Below the pieces are notes generated by a model. That model was not told where the DNA came from. It did not search any database and worked only from the letters and a program-made list of their open reading frames with translations. Below are positions 52,441 through 60,471 of a DNA stretch of 64,000 nt, one piece after another (the first letter of the stretch is position 1; each line of letters opens with the position of its first letter). This stretch comes from Endozoicomonas sp965196975 (lineage in GTDB: Bacteria > Pseudomonadota > Gammaproteobacteria > Pseudomonadales > Endozoicomonadaceae), in contig NZ_OZ239981.1 of NCBI RefSeq assembly GCF_965196975.1, positions 930,001 to 994,000 on the forward strand, in the 5' to 3' direction. Position numbers and translations under genes: made by a program.

Positions 52441-55410
52441 ATGCCCTCCATCAAAGAAACCGCGCTTCGGTTGGTGCTGAAAGCGCGGGATACCCTGTCA
52501 CGTCCGGTTAAGCAGTCTGCCGCCTCTCTGGAATCCCTGCGAGGGGAAGCCCAATCCCTCAAGAGTCAACTCACTGAACTGGAAGAACAACAACGGTTGC
52601 TGTCGTCTTTCCAAAAGCAGACGTCTACTGTTCGTCAGGCTGGTCGGGCTTTTCGCGAAGCCGAGACGAAGGTTGAACGGTTGGCCCGGGAATATCAGCA
52701 GGCAGAGAAACCCACAAAGACTCTACAGCGCAGGCTGGAGTCTGCCCGTAAAGCGGTGGTGTCAGCTAACCAGTCTTACCATGCACAGCGACAGAAGCTG
52801 GCTGAGTTGCGAAAAAGTCTGAGCCAGACGGGACTTTCCAATCGCCAGCTTGCCCAACAGCAGGAACGAGTTGCACAGGAACTTCGGGAAACGTCAGCGG
52901 CTTTCCAGAAAGCCAACACTCGGGTCAAAGAAGCATCAAAGAGTTTCAGAAATTCCGGATTGAAAAATATCTCCAGGGATGCGGAGCGAGCCTCTGGCAG
53001 TCTTGGTCGTTTATCCAGACGATTTACTGGCTTGGTCGCAGCAGGGGCAGGCCTGTACACCATCAAACGTGGCATTGAGTCCATCCTGACCACCGGCGAT
53101 AAGTTTGAGCGCCTGCGTGTTCAGCTGGAAGCCATTATGGGCTCCATGGCGGAAGGTGAACGGGCGCTGGCCTGGATTAAGGACTTTACCCGCAACACGC
53201 CATTCCAGCTGGAGGAGGTCTCTGAAGCATTTGTCCGGCTGAAAGCTTTTGGTCTCGATCCCATGGATGGGTCTATGCAGGCCATTGTCGATCAGGCTTC
53301 CAAGCTGGGCGGCGGGATGGAGCGGCTGAATGGCATCACACTGGCCGTCGGTCAGGCTTGGGCAAAACAGAAACTTCAGGGAGAGGAAATTTTACAGCTG
53401 GTCGAGCGTGGCGTTCCGGTGTGGGAATTACTGGAAAAGGCCACCGGCAAAAACGTGCAGGAGTTGCAGAAGCTGTCGTCTGCCGGGAAGTTGGGGCGAG
53501 ATACCATCGCCTTGCTGATTGCCGAAATAGGCAAAAGTGCTGAAGGCGCAGCGACCAAGAATATGAGCTTGCTGTCCGGTTATGTCAGCAACCTGAAAGA
53601 CAGCTGGCAGCAGTTCCTGGCTGAAATTGCCGACAGTGGTGCTCTGGAATACACCAAGAACTTGCTCGGGTCGATCGCCCTGAAAATAGAGGCGATGAAT
53701 CAGGACGGTCGCCTTCAGACTTTAGCGAAAAAGATCAGCGATGCCTTTATTGCCATGGGTGAGGCCATACAATCGGCGCTGTCAGGCCTTTCCTTTGACG
53801 GGTTTGTTTCAAAGGTAGAAACCAGCTTTGCCACCCTCACCACGGTGATGGATAAGCTGAAAACCACCTTTACGGTAACTGGCAATACCGTCACTTTCTT
53901 TTTCAACAGTTTTACGCTGGCGGTGAAAGGTTTTGCGACCGCATTTCTCTATACCATCGGAGAAATCATCTTCGGATGGGGAAAGCTGGCGGAGGTTGTG
54001 GGAGCTGACTCCATTGCCAAAGAGATGCAGGCAACGACGGAGTACCTGCGTTCTCTTGGTAAAGAGTTTGCCAAACAAACCGGTGAAGATGCCAATGCCG
54101 CCAAAGACGCATTGGTGGGTATTTACGAAGCCCTTTCGAAAAAGCATGAACAGGCACAAAAAGACATTCGTCGTGAAAGCAAGGTGACCTGGGATCAGGT
54201 ACGAGAAGAACAGGAGCGTTACCGGGCAGACGTTGAGCAGACTGGCAAAACCGCAGAGCAGGCAGCAGCAACCACCAAAGCGGCGTTTACCGATGCAGCC
54301 GATGCTATCAACCAAATCAACGGGGCTGAAACCCGCACCGAATTAGCCAGCCTTGGCGTAGCACTGGCCGAAGCCTTTTCTGCCGGAACACTCTCTCAGG
54401 AAGAATATACCCAGGCACTGGAGGCCAGTCGCCAGAAGCTGGCGCAACTGAAAAAAGAGGCGGAAGACGCAAGCCAGAGTATTGATAAAGTCACCGAGGC
54501 TGGCGAGCAACAAACCGCAGCTCTTGAAGACACCGCTTCCATTGCCGGAGTCATGGCTGGTCATTACAACACTCTGGCCGAAGAACTACAGGGCATGAGT
54601 GGTGCTGCGCACGATACCTTTGTGGCGATGAATGGCGTGGGTAACGTCAACACCGAGCAGGCGATCAGCAGCATTGCCGAACTGAAAAGTCAGCTGGAAG
54701 AAACCCGAGAAGAACTCAACAAGCTACAGCACTCTTATACCTTCGATGTAACCGGCATAAGTAGCTGGATGAATGAGACTGCGAAAAATGCTGCCTATGT
54801 CAAAAGTCAGTATTTAGAGCAGAAGATCGCCCTCGAAGAACTGTTAGAGAGTTATGAGCAGGGTGACTATATCGCTAGACGCTTTCTCCGTCAGGGCGAG
54901 CGAGCCGCTGATACGATGAACCTCCTGAACAATCAGGATTTAGACCGCCTAAACAGTGCCATTCGCTCGGCAGAGCAAAACATGGCCAGCCTTGGGGTGA
55001 GCTCCCGAAATACCCTCAACAGTCTGCAAGATGAACTGGATGAATTACAGGGCAGGCAGTCGGATATTGAGCAACGCCGTTATCAAACGCAGCGTGACGA
55101 TCTGAAGGCACAGCAGGCCGAGGCTATTGCCAAAGGGGATCAGGAGGCGATCAAGAATATCACCTCTGCCCTGCGGATCAGTGAGCAGATTTACAACGAA
55201 CGTATCCGGCAGGCCAACAATGAAAAAGCCCAAACCCTCCAAGAGAGCCAGGTGAGTAAATCGGCACCAACCATCCGAACTACACAACCGGCTCCACAAA
55301 AAATTATCCGGCTCGAATATCCCGGCGGTGCAGTCAATATCGGCATTGATTCAACGGATGAAACCAAACTGCTGGAAGCCCTGAAAAATGCAGGCATGAG
55401 GACGGTCTGA
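52441..55410 (+). CDS. Tape measure protein
   Basis: A 989-aa protein that sets tail length and is threaded through the tube. Residues 1-180 are mostly long coiled coil. A tape-measure domain follows (about residues 195-390: TGDKFERLRVQLEAIMGSM, PFQLEEVSEAFVRLKAFGLD). A hydrophobic region lies near residues 480-520 (VTFFFNSFTLAVKGFATAFL). More coiled coil follows to the end. Residues 396-989 are repeated in the chimeric protein at 57310-60048. It overlaps the next start by one base (TGATG). Confidence 0.92.
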   Translation: MPSIKETALRLVLKARDTLSRPVKQSAASLESLRGEAQSLKSQLTELEEQQRLLSSFQKQTSTVRQAGRAFREAETKVERLAREYQQAEKPTKTLQRRLESARKAVVSANQSYHAQRQKLAELRKSLSQTGLSNRQLAQQQERVAQELRETSAAFQKANTRVKEASKSFRNSGLKNISRDAERASGSLGRLSRRFTGLVAAGAGLYTIKRGIESILTTGDKFERLRVQLEAIMGSMAEGERALAWIKDFTRNTPFQLEEVSEAFVRLKAFGLDPMDGSMQAIVDQASKLGGGMERLNGITLAVGQAWAKQKLQGEEILQLVERGVPVWELLEKATGKNVQELQKLSSAGKLGRDTIALLIAEIGKSAEGAATKNMSLLSGYVSNLKDSWQQFLAEIADSGALEYTKNLLGSIALKIEAMNQDGRLQTLAKKISDAFIAMGEAIQSALSGLSFDGFVSKVETSFATLTTVMDKLKTTFTVTGNTVTFFFNSFTLAVKGFATAFLYTIGEIIFGWGKLAEVVGADSIAKEMQATTEYLRSLGKEFAKQTGEDANAAKDALVGIYEALSKKHEQAQKDIRRESKVTWDQVREEQERYRADVEQTGKTAEQAAATTKAAFTDAADAINQINGAETRTELASLGVALAEAFSAGTLSQEEYTQALEASRQKLAQLKKEAEDASQSIDKVTEAGEQQTAALEDTASIAGVMAGHYNTLAEELQGMSGAAHDTFVAMNGVGNVNTEQAISSIAELKSQLEETREELNKLQHSYTFDVTGISSWMNETAKNAAYVKSQYLEQKIALEELLESYEQGDYIARRFLRQGERAADTMNLLNNQDLDRLNSAIRSAEQNMASLGVSSRNTLNSLQDELDELQGRQSDIEQRRYQTQRDDLKAQQAEAIAKGDQEAIKNITSALRISEQIYNERIRQANNEKAQTLQESQVSKSAPTIRTTQPAPQKIIRLEYPGGAVNIGIDSTDETKLLEALKNAGMRTV

Positions 55411-55799
55411 TGCAACTGGACACCATTACCCTCCCGGACGATCTTCTCTGGATCAATGAGTTTGAATGGAACCCCGTCGAGCAGAATACAGAGCGGAGCC
55501 TGACCGGTGCTTTGCTGGTGCAGGAAGGGCAATTCAATTATGGAAGGCCAATCGAGCTATCTGGAAGCGGCGAGGCCGGTTGGGTATCCCGGCTGACCGT
55601 TAAGAACCTGTTTGCACTCTCCAAAGCGGCCAATAAAACCATGACTCTAACGCTCCCGGATAGTCGCCAGTTCTCCGTTATCTTTGATCGGTCTAACGGT
55701 GCTCCTGTAGAGGCGCAGCAGGTTATGCCGTTCGCCTATCCAGATGACAGCGATCAATACCTTCTGACCCTTCGCTTGTTGACCGTTCACTCAGGGTGA
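55410..55799 (+). CDS. Minor tail protein, copy 1
   Basis: A 129-aa beta-rich protein (QLDTITLPDDLLWINEFEWN, ERSLTGALLVQEGQFNYGRP, VSRLTVKNLFALSKAANKTM). It has the position and size of the gpM-type tail-tip assembly proteins that follow the tape measure. An identical second copy lies at 60048. It overlaps the tape measure stop by one base. Confidence 0.75.
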   Translation: MQLDTITLPDDLLWINEFEWNPVEQNTERSLTGALLVQEGQFNYGRPIELSGSGEAGWVSRLTVKNLFALSKAANKTMTLTLPDSRQFSVIFDRSNGAPVEAQQVMPFAYPDDSDQYLLTLRLLTVHSG

Positions 55800-55833
55800 G
55801 GGTTCGATCGGGACTGTAAATATTCCTTCAGTT

Positions 55834-57186
55834 TTAAGACTGAAAAGCGGGGGGGGGGGGGGGAGAAATGGATGTTGATCCAACCTCATTATTCTTAGCT
55901 ATATTTGATTCTTTTATAAGGGCAGTAGCTTGCTTACCAGCGATTCGTGCTTGTTCTCTATCACCGGTATTCTTCAAAACTTCATAGTAAGCCTTCTGGT
56001 AAGCCTTCCGTTTCTCGGACTGTGCCCAAGCTTGTTTGGAAGCCTTCCCTTTCTCGGACTGTGCGTAAGCCTTATGGTAAGCCTTCCGTTTCTCGGACTG
56101 TGCGTAAGCCTTCCCTTTCTCGGACTGTGCCCAAGCTTGTTTGGAAGCCTTCCGTTTCTCGGACTGTGCGTAAGCCTTCCCTTTCTCGGACTGTGCCCAA
56201 GCTTGTTTGGAAGCCTTCCGTTTCTCGGACTGTGCCCAAGCTTGTTTGGAAGCCTTCCGTTTCTCGGACTGTGCGTAAGCCTTCTGGTAAGCCTTCCGTT
56301 TCTCGGACTGTGCGTAAGCCTTCTGGTAAGCCTTCCGTTTCTCGGACTGTGCGTAAGCCTTATGGTAAGCCTTCCGTTTCTCGGACTGTGCGTAAGCCTT
56401 CTGGTAAGCCTTCCGTTTCTCGGACTGTGCGTAAGCCTTCCCTTTCTCGGACTGTGCCCAAGCTTGTTTGGAAGCCTTCCGTTTCTCGGACTGTGCGTAA
56501 GCCTTCTGGTAAGCCTTCCGTTTCTCGGACTGTGCGTAAGCCTTCTGGTAAGCCTTCCCTTTCTCGGACTGTGCCCAAGCTTGTTTGGAAGCCTTCCGTT
56601 TCTCGGACTGTGCGTAAGCCTTCTGGGAAGCCTCTCCGGGCGTGATGGTCAGGGGTTCACTAATGACAATTGATTCATGTCTTTCAATTTCAGCAGTTGC
56701 ATTTGTAACTTGCTGCTGAATGCCTGTATTTAACGGACTAATTATAGCAACTGGCCGCGATGATGACTGAGAAAAATTAACAGATGTTTTTCCACAGGAC
56801 TCATCTTGAGGAGGGGAGGATATATCGGTAGGTGCATTCAGTTCCGTATATCTTAACTCATCTGATGATGTTTCATTTGGACCTGAATACCTATCTAGCC
56901 CATCAAGTGGAATATCAGCTAAATTATCACCTGAAATAAAATTACTATCTAATGTAGAAGGTCCAACAACATATTGATTCAATGGATTAACAGAGTAAGC
57001 ATTATTTTGGACTGCATCAGGTTGACTAACATAAGCGGGTGAAGGAGGTTCAAGAGTCTGCACAGAAAAACCAGACATACACGGCTGTGAACCAAAAGCC
57101 ACAGATGGGTCAAAAGATGCTTCTTCTAACTCCTGAAGATAGGAAAAATCAGGAACGAAATTTGAATCTAAGTTAAACCTGTCCAT
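55834..57186 (-). CDS. Repeat-rich cargo protein, copy 1
   Basis: A 450-aa protein of unknown function encoded against the tail genes and AT-richer outside its repeats. Residues 1-188 are acidic, Ser/Pro/Asn-rich and probably disordered, with one QQQVTNATAEIERHESIVIS stretch. Residues 189-393 are 17 units built on AQSEK: 13-residue forms KAYQKAYAQSEKR or KASKQAWAQSEKG and 9-residue forms KAYAQSEKG/R. The tail (NTGDREQARIAGKQATALIK) ends in a Pro-5 run made by a poly-C tract. It interrupts the tail operon and looks like an accessory gene. I see no domain that tells its function. Confidence 0.75.
   Translation of the reverse strand: MDRFNLDSNFVPDFSYLQELEEASFDPSVAFGSQPCMSGFSVQTLEPPSPAYVSQPDAVQNNAYSVNPLNQYVVGPSTLDSNFISGDNLADIPLDGLDRYSGPNETSSDELRYTELNAPTDISSPPQDESCGKTSVNFSQSSSRPVAIISPLNTGIQQQVTNATAEIERHESIVISEPLTITPGEASQKAYAQSEKRKASKQAWAQSEKGKAYQKAYAQSEKRKAYQKAYAQSEKRKASKQAWAQSEKGKAYAQSEKRKAYQKAYAQSEKRKAYHKAYAQSEKRKAYQKAYAQSEKRKAYQKAYAQSEKRKASKQAWAQSEKRKASKQAWAQSEKGKAYAQSEKRKASKQAWAQSEKGKAYAQSEKRKAYHKAYAQSEKGKASKQAWAQSEKRKAYQKAYYEVLKNTGDREQARIAGKQATALIKESNIAKNNEVGSTSISPPPPPAFQS
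55849..55863 (-). repeat. Poly-G/C tract of 15 bases near the 3' end of the cargo gene, copy 1
   Basis: Fifteen G on the + strand encode the prolines just before the AFQS end of the leftward cargo gene. The second copy has the same length at 60487-60501. One base lost or gained would replace the last residues with 18 or more different ones, because the other two frames stay open for a while. Confidence 0.85.
56008..56622 (-). repeat. Coding minisatellite of the cargo gene, copy 1
   Basis: A 615-bp array of 39-bp and 27-bp units, in frame, coding 17 AQSEK-containing units of the leftward cargo protein. The long units come in three types (AYQKAY, AYHKAY, ASKQAW), the short ones read KAYAQSEK. 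The array also keeps open frames on the other strand, which are shadows. Confidence 0.93.
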
Positions 57187-57224
57187 TGAATTATTGAATT
57201 ATTGAATTATTGAATTATTGAATT
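57185..57224 (-). repeat. 8-bp tandem repeat at the cargo gene start, copy 1 (5 units)
   Basis: Five head-to-tail ATTGAATT units. On the leftward strand the cargo gene ATG (57186-57184) begins inside the first unit, so the repeats form the whole near leader and replace any ribosome site. Copy 2 has ten units. Confidence 0.92.
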
Positions 57225-57309
57225 ACAGCTTAAGACCACGCTTTCTTATAAAAGTTCCTCCCTTCACAACTCATTCACTATTTATGTCAACCAAGCATAA
57301 GGATTTGCT

Positions 57310-60048
57310 ATGGCTATTACTAATAGCGATGTAAAACTCTTCGAAAGCCAGCGCCTCACCGATGAGGAAGACGGTGGCGGTCGGGTAACTGGTAACGAGG
57401 TCATTGATGGCAACGTCAATAATCTCTTTCAGGATATTTCCCGGATCGACCGAACCATTGGTGATGTTGCCCTGCGTAAGGCGTTTATCGGGATCAGCAC
57501 CGATAACAATGACATTTATCTCGGCAGTCATTTGATCCTGACCGAGCCTCCCAAGGATAAGAATGTCTCGGTGTTGCTGTTCAATACCGACAGTCAGACC
57601 GATGAGCGTTTGGATGCCAGAGACAGAATAGAAAGTTATGTGGTTCCCGGTATCAAAGCATCATGGGAATTGGTCGGCGATCAGCTGGAAGGCCAGCGTG
57701 CCATTGTCGGCTATCAGCGTGAGGAATGGGCGGTGCCTGAAATTGGCGAGGTCTATAAGCTCACCACTCCCGATGGCTTAACCAGCCAGTTTATCCGTAT
57801 TACTGCCGTTGATCATTCGGTGGTTACGTTTACCTATCACAACGGTACAGAGTATGTGGACTTTAACCGGCGCAAGGTAGAAATGGAGATCAGTGCGCCG
57901 CTAATAACCACCTTTGTCGGAGCGCAGCCAGTTCCCGGAGAACCGGAGGGAGAAACCAGCACCATTTATGGCACACAGATCGCCGACACCTCCCGTTATT
58001 ATGGTATTCAGCCATTGAGTGCCAATGTGACCGCTGGCGACTTAACGGTTAAGGCCGAGAGCGTTTATGCGCCACTGGTGCCGAGTGCCAGGGTGGAAAG
58101 CCCACTATTGGATCAATACGGTGGCTATACCGGCAAAACGATGGTGGCCACTGCTGATACTACCCGTTCGGTCAGCTGCCGTTTTGTGCATATTACCGGC
58201 AACCAGAGCCGAACCTATGTCCAGCGCGGCGTATTACCTAAAACGCTTTCACTGTCCCTCGATATTGCGGACAGTGGTGCTCTGGAGTACACCAAGAATT
58301 TGCTCGGGTCGATCACCCTGAAAATAGAGGCGATGAATCAGGACGGTCGCTTGCAGGCTCTCGCGAAAAAGATCAGCGATGCTTTTATTGCCATGGGCGA
58401 GGCCATTCAATCGGCGCTGTCTGGCCTTTCTTTTGACGGGTTTGTTTCAAAGGTAGAAACCAGCTTTGCCACCCTCACCACGGTGATGGATAAGCTGAAA
58501 ACCACCTTTACGGTAACTGGCAATACCGTCACTTTCTTTTTCAACAGTTTTACGCTGGCGGTGAAAGGTTTTGCGACCGCATTTCTCTATACCATCGGAG
58601 AAATCATCTTCGGATGGGGAAAGCTGGCGGAGGTTGTGGGAGCTGACTCCATTGCCAAAGAGATGCAGGCAACGACGGAGTACCTGCGTTCTCTTGGTAA
58701 AGAGTTTGCCAAACAAACCGGTGAAGATGCCAATGCCGCCAAAGACGCATTGGTGGGTATTTACGAAGCCCTTTCGAAAAAGCATGAACAGGCACAAAAA
58801 GACATTCGTCGTGAAAGCAAGGTGACCTGGGATCAGGTACGAGAAGAACAGGAGCGTTACCGGGCAGACGTTGAGCAGACTGGCAAAACCGCAGAGCAGG
58901 CAGCAGCAACCACCAAAGCGGCGTTTACCGATGCAGCCGATGCTATCAACCAAATCAACGGGGCTGAAACCCGCACCGAATTAGCCAGCCTTGGCGTAGC
59001 ACTGGCCGAAGCCTTTTCTGCCGGAACACTCTCTCAGGAAGAATATACCCAGGCACTGGAGGCCAGTCGCCAGAAGCTGGCGCAACTGAAAAAAGAGGCG
59101 GAAGACGCAAGCCAGAGTATTGATAAAGTCACCGAGGCTGGCGAGCAACAAACCGCAGCTCTTGAAGACACCGCTTCCATTGCCGGAGTCATGGCTGGTC
59201 ATTACAACACTCTGGCCGAAGAACTACAGGGCATGAGTGGTGCTGCGCACGATACCTTTGTGGCGATGAATGGCGTGGGTAACGTCAACACCGAGCAGGC
59301 GATCAGCAGCATTGCCGAACTGAAAAGTCAGCTGGAAGAAACCCGAGAAGAACTCAACAAGCTACAGCACTCTTATACCTTCGATGTAACCGGCATAAGT
59401 AGCTGGATGAATGAGACTGCGAAAAATGCTGCCTATGTCAAAAGTCAGTATTTAGAGCAGAAGATCGCCCTCGAAGAACTGTTAGAGAGTTATGAGCAGG
59501 GTGACTATATCGCTAGACGCTTTCTCCGTCAGGGCGAGCGAGCCGCTGATACGATGAACCTCCTGAACAATCAGGATTTAGACCGCCTAAACAGTGCCAT
59601 TCGCTCGGCAGAGCAAAACATGGCCAGCCTTGGGGTGAGCTCCCGAAATACCCTCAACAGTCTGCAAGATGAACTGGATGAATTACAGGGCAGGCAGTCG
59701 GATATTGAGCAACGCCGTTATCAAACGCAGCGTGACGATCTGAAGGCACAGCAGGCCGAGGCTATTGCCAAAGGGGATCAGGAGGCGATCAAGAATATCA
59801 CCTCTGCCCTGCGGATCAGTGAGCAGATTTACAACGAACGTATCCGGCAGGCCAACAATGAAAAAGCCCAAACCCTCCAAGAGAGCCAGGTGAGTAAATC
59901 GGCACCAACCATCCGAACTACACAACCGGCTCCACAAAAAATTATCCGGCTCGAATATCCCGGCGGTGCAGTCAATATCGGCATTGATTCAACGGATGAA
60001 ACCAAACTGCTGGAAGCCCTGAAAAATGCAGGCATGAGGACGGTCTGA
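57310..60048 (+). CDS. Chimeric protein: tail protein N-terminus fused to tape measure C-terminus
   Basis: A 912-aa in-frame fusion created by the duplication. Residues 1-317 are a tail protein (MAITNSDVKLFESQRLTDEE, VYKLTTPDGLTSQFIRITAV, YTGKTMVATADTTRSV) of the family usually encoded after gpM-type genes. From about residue 318 the sequence becomes tape measure (ADSGALEYTKN) and continues to its C-terminus. AAGGA precedes the ATG by 8 bases. Neither parent protein is complete in it. Whether the phage can assemble tails with this product is doubtful; the parent tail gene is not seen intact in the window. Confidence 0.85.
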   Translation: MAITNSDVKLFESQRLTDEEDGGGRVTGNEVIDGNVNNLFQDISRIDRTIGDVALRKAFIGISTDNNDIYLGSHLILTEPPKDKNVSVLLFNTDSQTDERLDARDRIESYVVPGIKASWELVGDQLEGQRAIVGYQREEWAVPEIGEVYKLTTPDGLTSQFIRITAVDHSVVTFTYHNGTEYVDFNRRKVEMEISAPLITTFVGAQPVPGEPEGETSTIYGTQIADTSRYYGIQPLSANVTAGDLTVKAESVYAPLVPSARVESPLLDQYGGYTGKTMVATADTTRSVSCRFVHITGNQSRTYVQRGVLPKTLSLSLDIADSGALEYTKNLLGSITLKIEAMNQDGRLQALAKKISDAFIAMGEAIQSALSGLSFDGFVSKVETSFATLTTVMDKLKTTFTVTGNTVTFFFNSFTLAVKGFATAFLYTIGEIIFGWGKLAEVVGADSIAKEMQATTEYLRSLGKEFAKQTGEDANAAKDALVGIYEALSKKHEQAQKDIRRESKVTWDQVREEQERYRADVEQTGKTAEQAAATTKAAFTDAADAINQINGAETRTELASLGVALAEAFSAGTLSQEEYTQALEASRQKLAQLKKEAEDASQSIDKVTEAGEQQTAALEDTASIAGVMAGHYNTLAEELQGMSGAAHDTFVAMNGVGNVNTEQAISSIAELKSQLEETREELNKLQHSYTFDVTGISSWMNETAKNAAYVKSQYLEQKIALEELLESYEQGDYIARRFLRQGERAADTMNLLNNQDLDRLNSAIRSAEQNMASLGVSSRNTLNSLQDELDELQGRQSDIEQRRYQTQRDDLKAQQAEAIAKGDQEAIKNITSALRISEQIYNERIRQANNEKAQTLQESQVSKSAPTIRTTQPAPQKIIRLEYPGGAVNIGIDSTDETKLLEALKNAGMRTV

Positions 60049-60437
60049 TGCAACTGGACACCATTACCCTCCCGGACGATCTTCTCTGGATCAATGAGTT
60101 TGAATGGAACCCCGTCGAGCAGAATACAGAGCGGAGCCTGACCGGTGCTTTGCTGGTGCAGGAAGGGCAATTCAATTATGGAAGGCCAATCGAGCTATCT
60201 GGAAGCGGCGAGGCCGGTTGGGTATCCCGGCTGACCGTTAAGAACCTGTTTGCACTCTCCAAAGCGGCCAATAAAACCATGACTCTAACGCTCCCGGATA
60301 GTCGCCAGTTCTCCGTTATCTTTGATCGGTCTAACGGTGCTCCTGTAGAGGCGCAGCAGGTTATGCCGTTCGCCTATCCAGATGACAGCGATCAATACCT
60401 TCTGACCCTTCGCTTGTTGACCGTTCACTCAGGGTGA
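60048..60437 (+). CDS. Minor tail protein, copy 2
   Basis: An exact duplicate of the 129-aa protein at 55410-55799 (gpM-type position). Here it follows the chimeric gene with the same one-base stop-start overlap. Its presence comes only from the 4.6-kb duplication. Confidence 0.75.
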   Translation: MQLDTITLPDDLLWINEFEWNPVEQNTERSLTGALLVQEGQFNYGRPIELSGSGEAGWVSRLTVKNLFALSKAANKTMTLTLPDSRQFSVIFDRSNGAPVEAQQVMPFAYPDDSDQYLLTLRLLTVHSG

Positions 60438-60471
60438 GGGTTCGATCGGGACTGTAAATATTCCTTCAGTT

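Noticed and set aside
55849..55863. Poly-G tract as an assembly gap or sequencing artefact
   Set aside because: Considered, but both duplicate copies show the same 15 bases inside an open frame. I kept it as a real tract while noting that its length needs accurate reads.
55930..56673. Rightward frames of 247 and 232 codons across the cargo gene repeats (also 60568-61260 in copy 2)
   Set aside because: They are shadows of the leftward minisatellite, whose 39- and 27-bp units keep all frames open. They have no ribosome sites and read as low-complexity hydrophobic or basic repeats.
55834..57186. CRISPR array
   Set aside because: The regular repeats have no unique spacers and code in frame for a repetitive protein; no cas genes are present.
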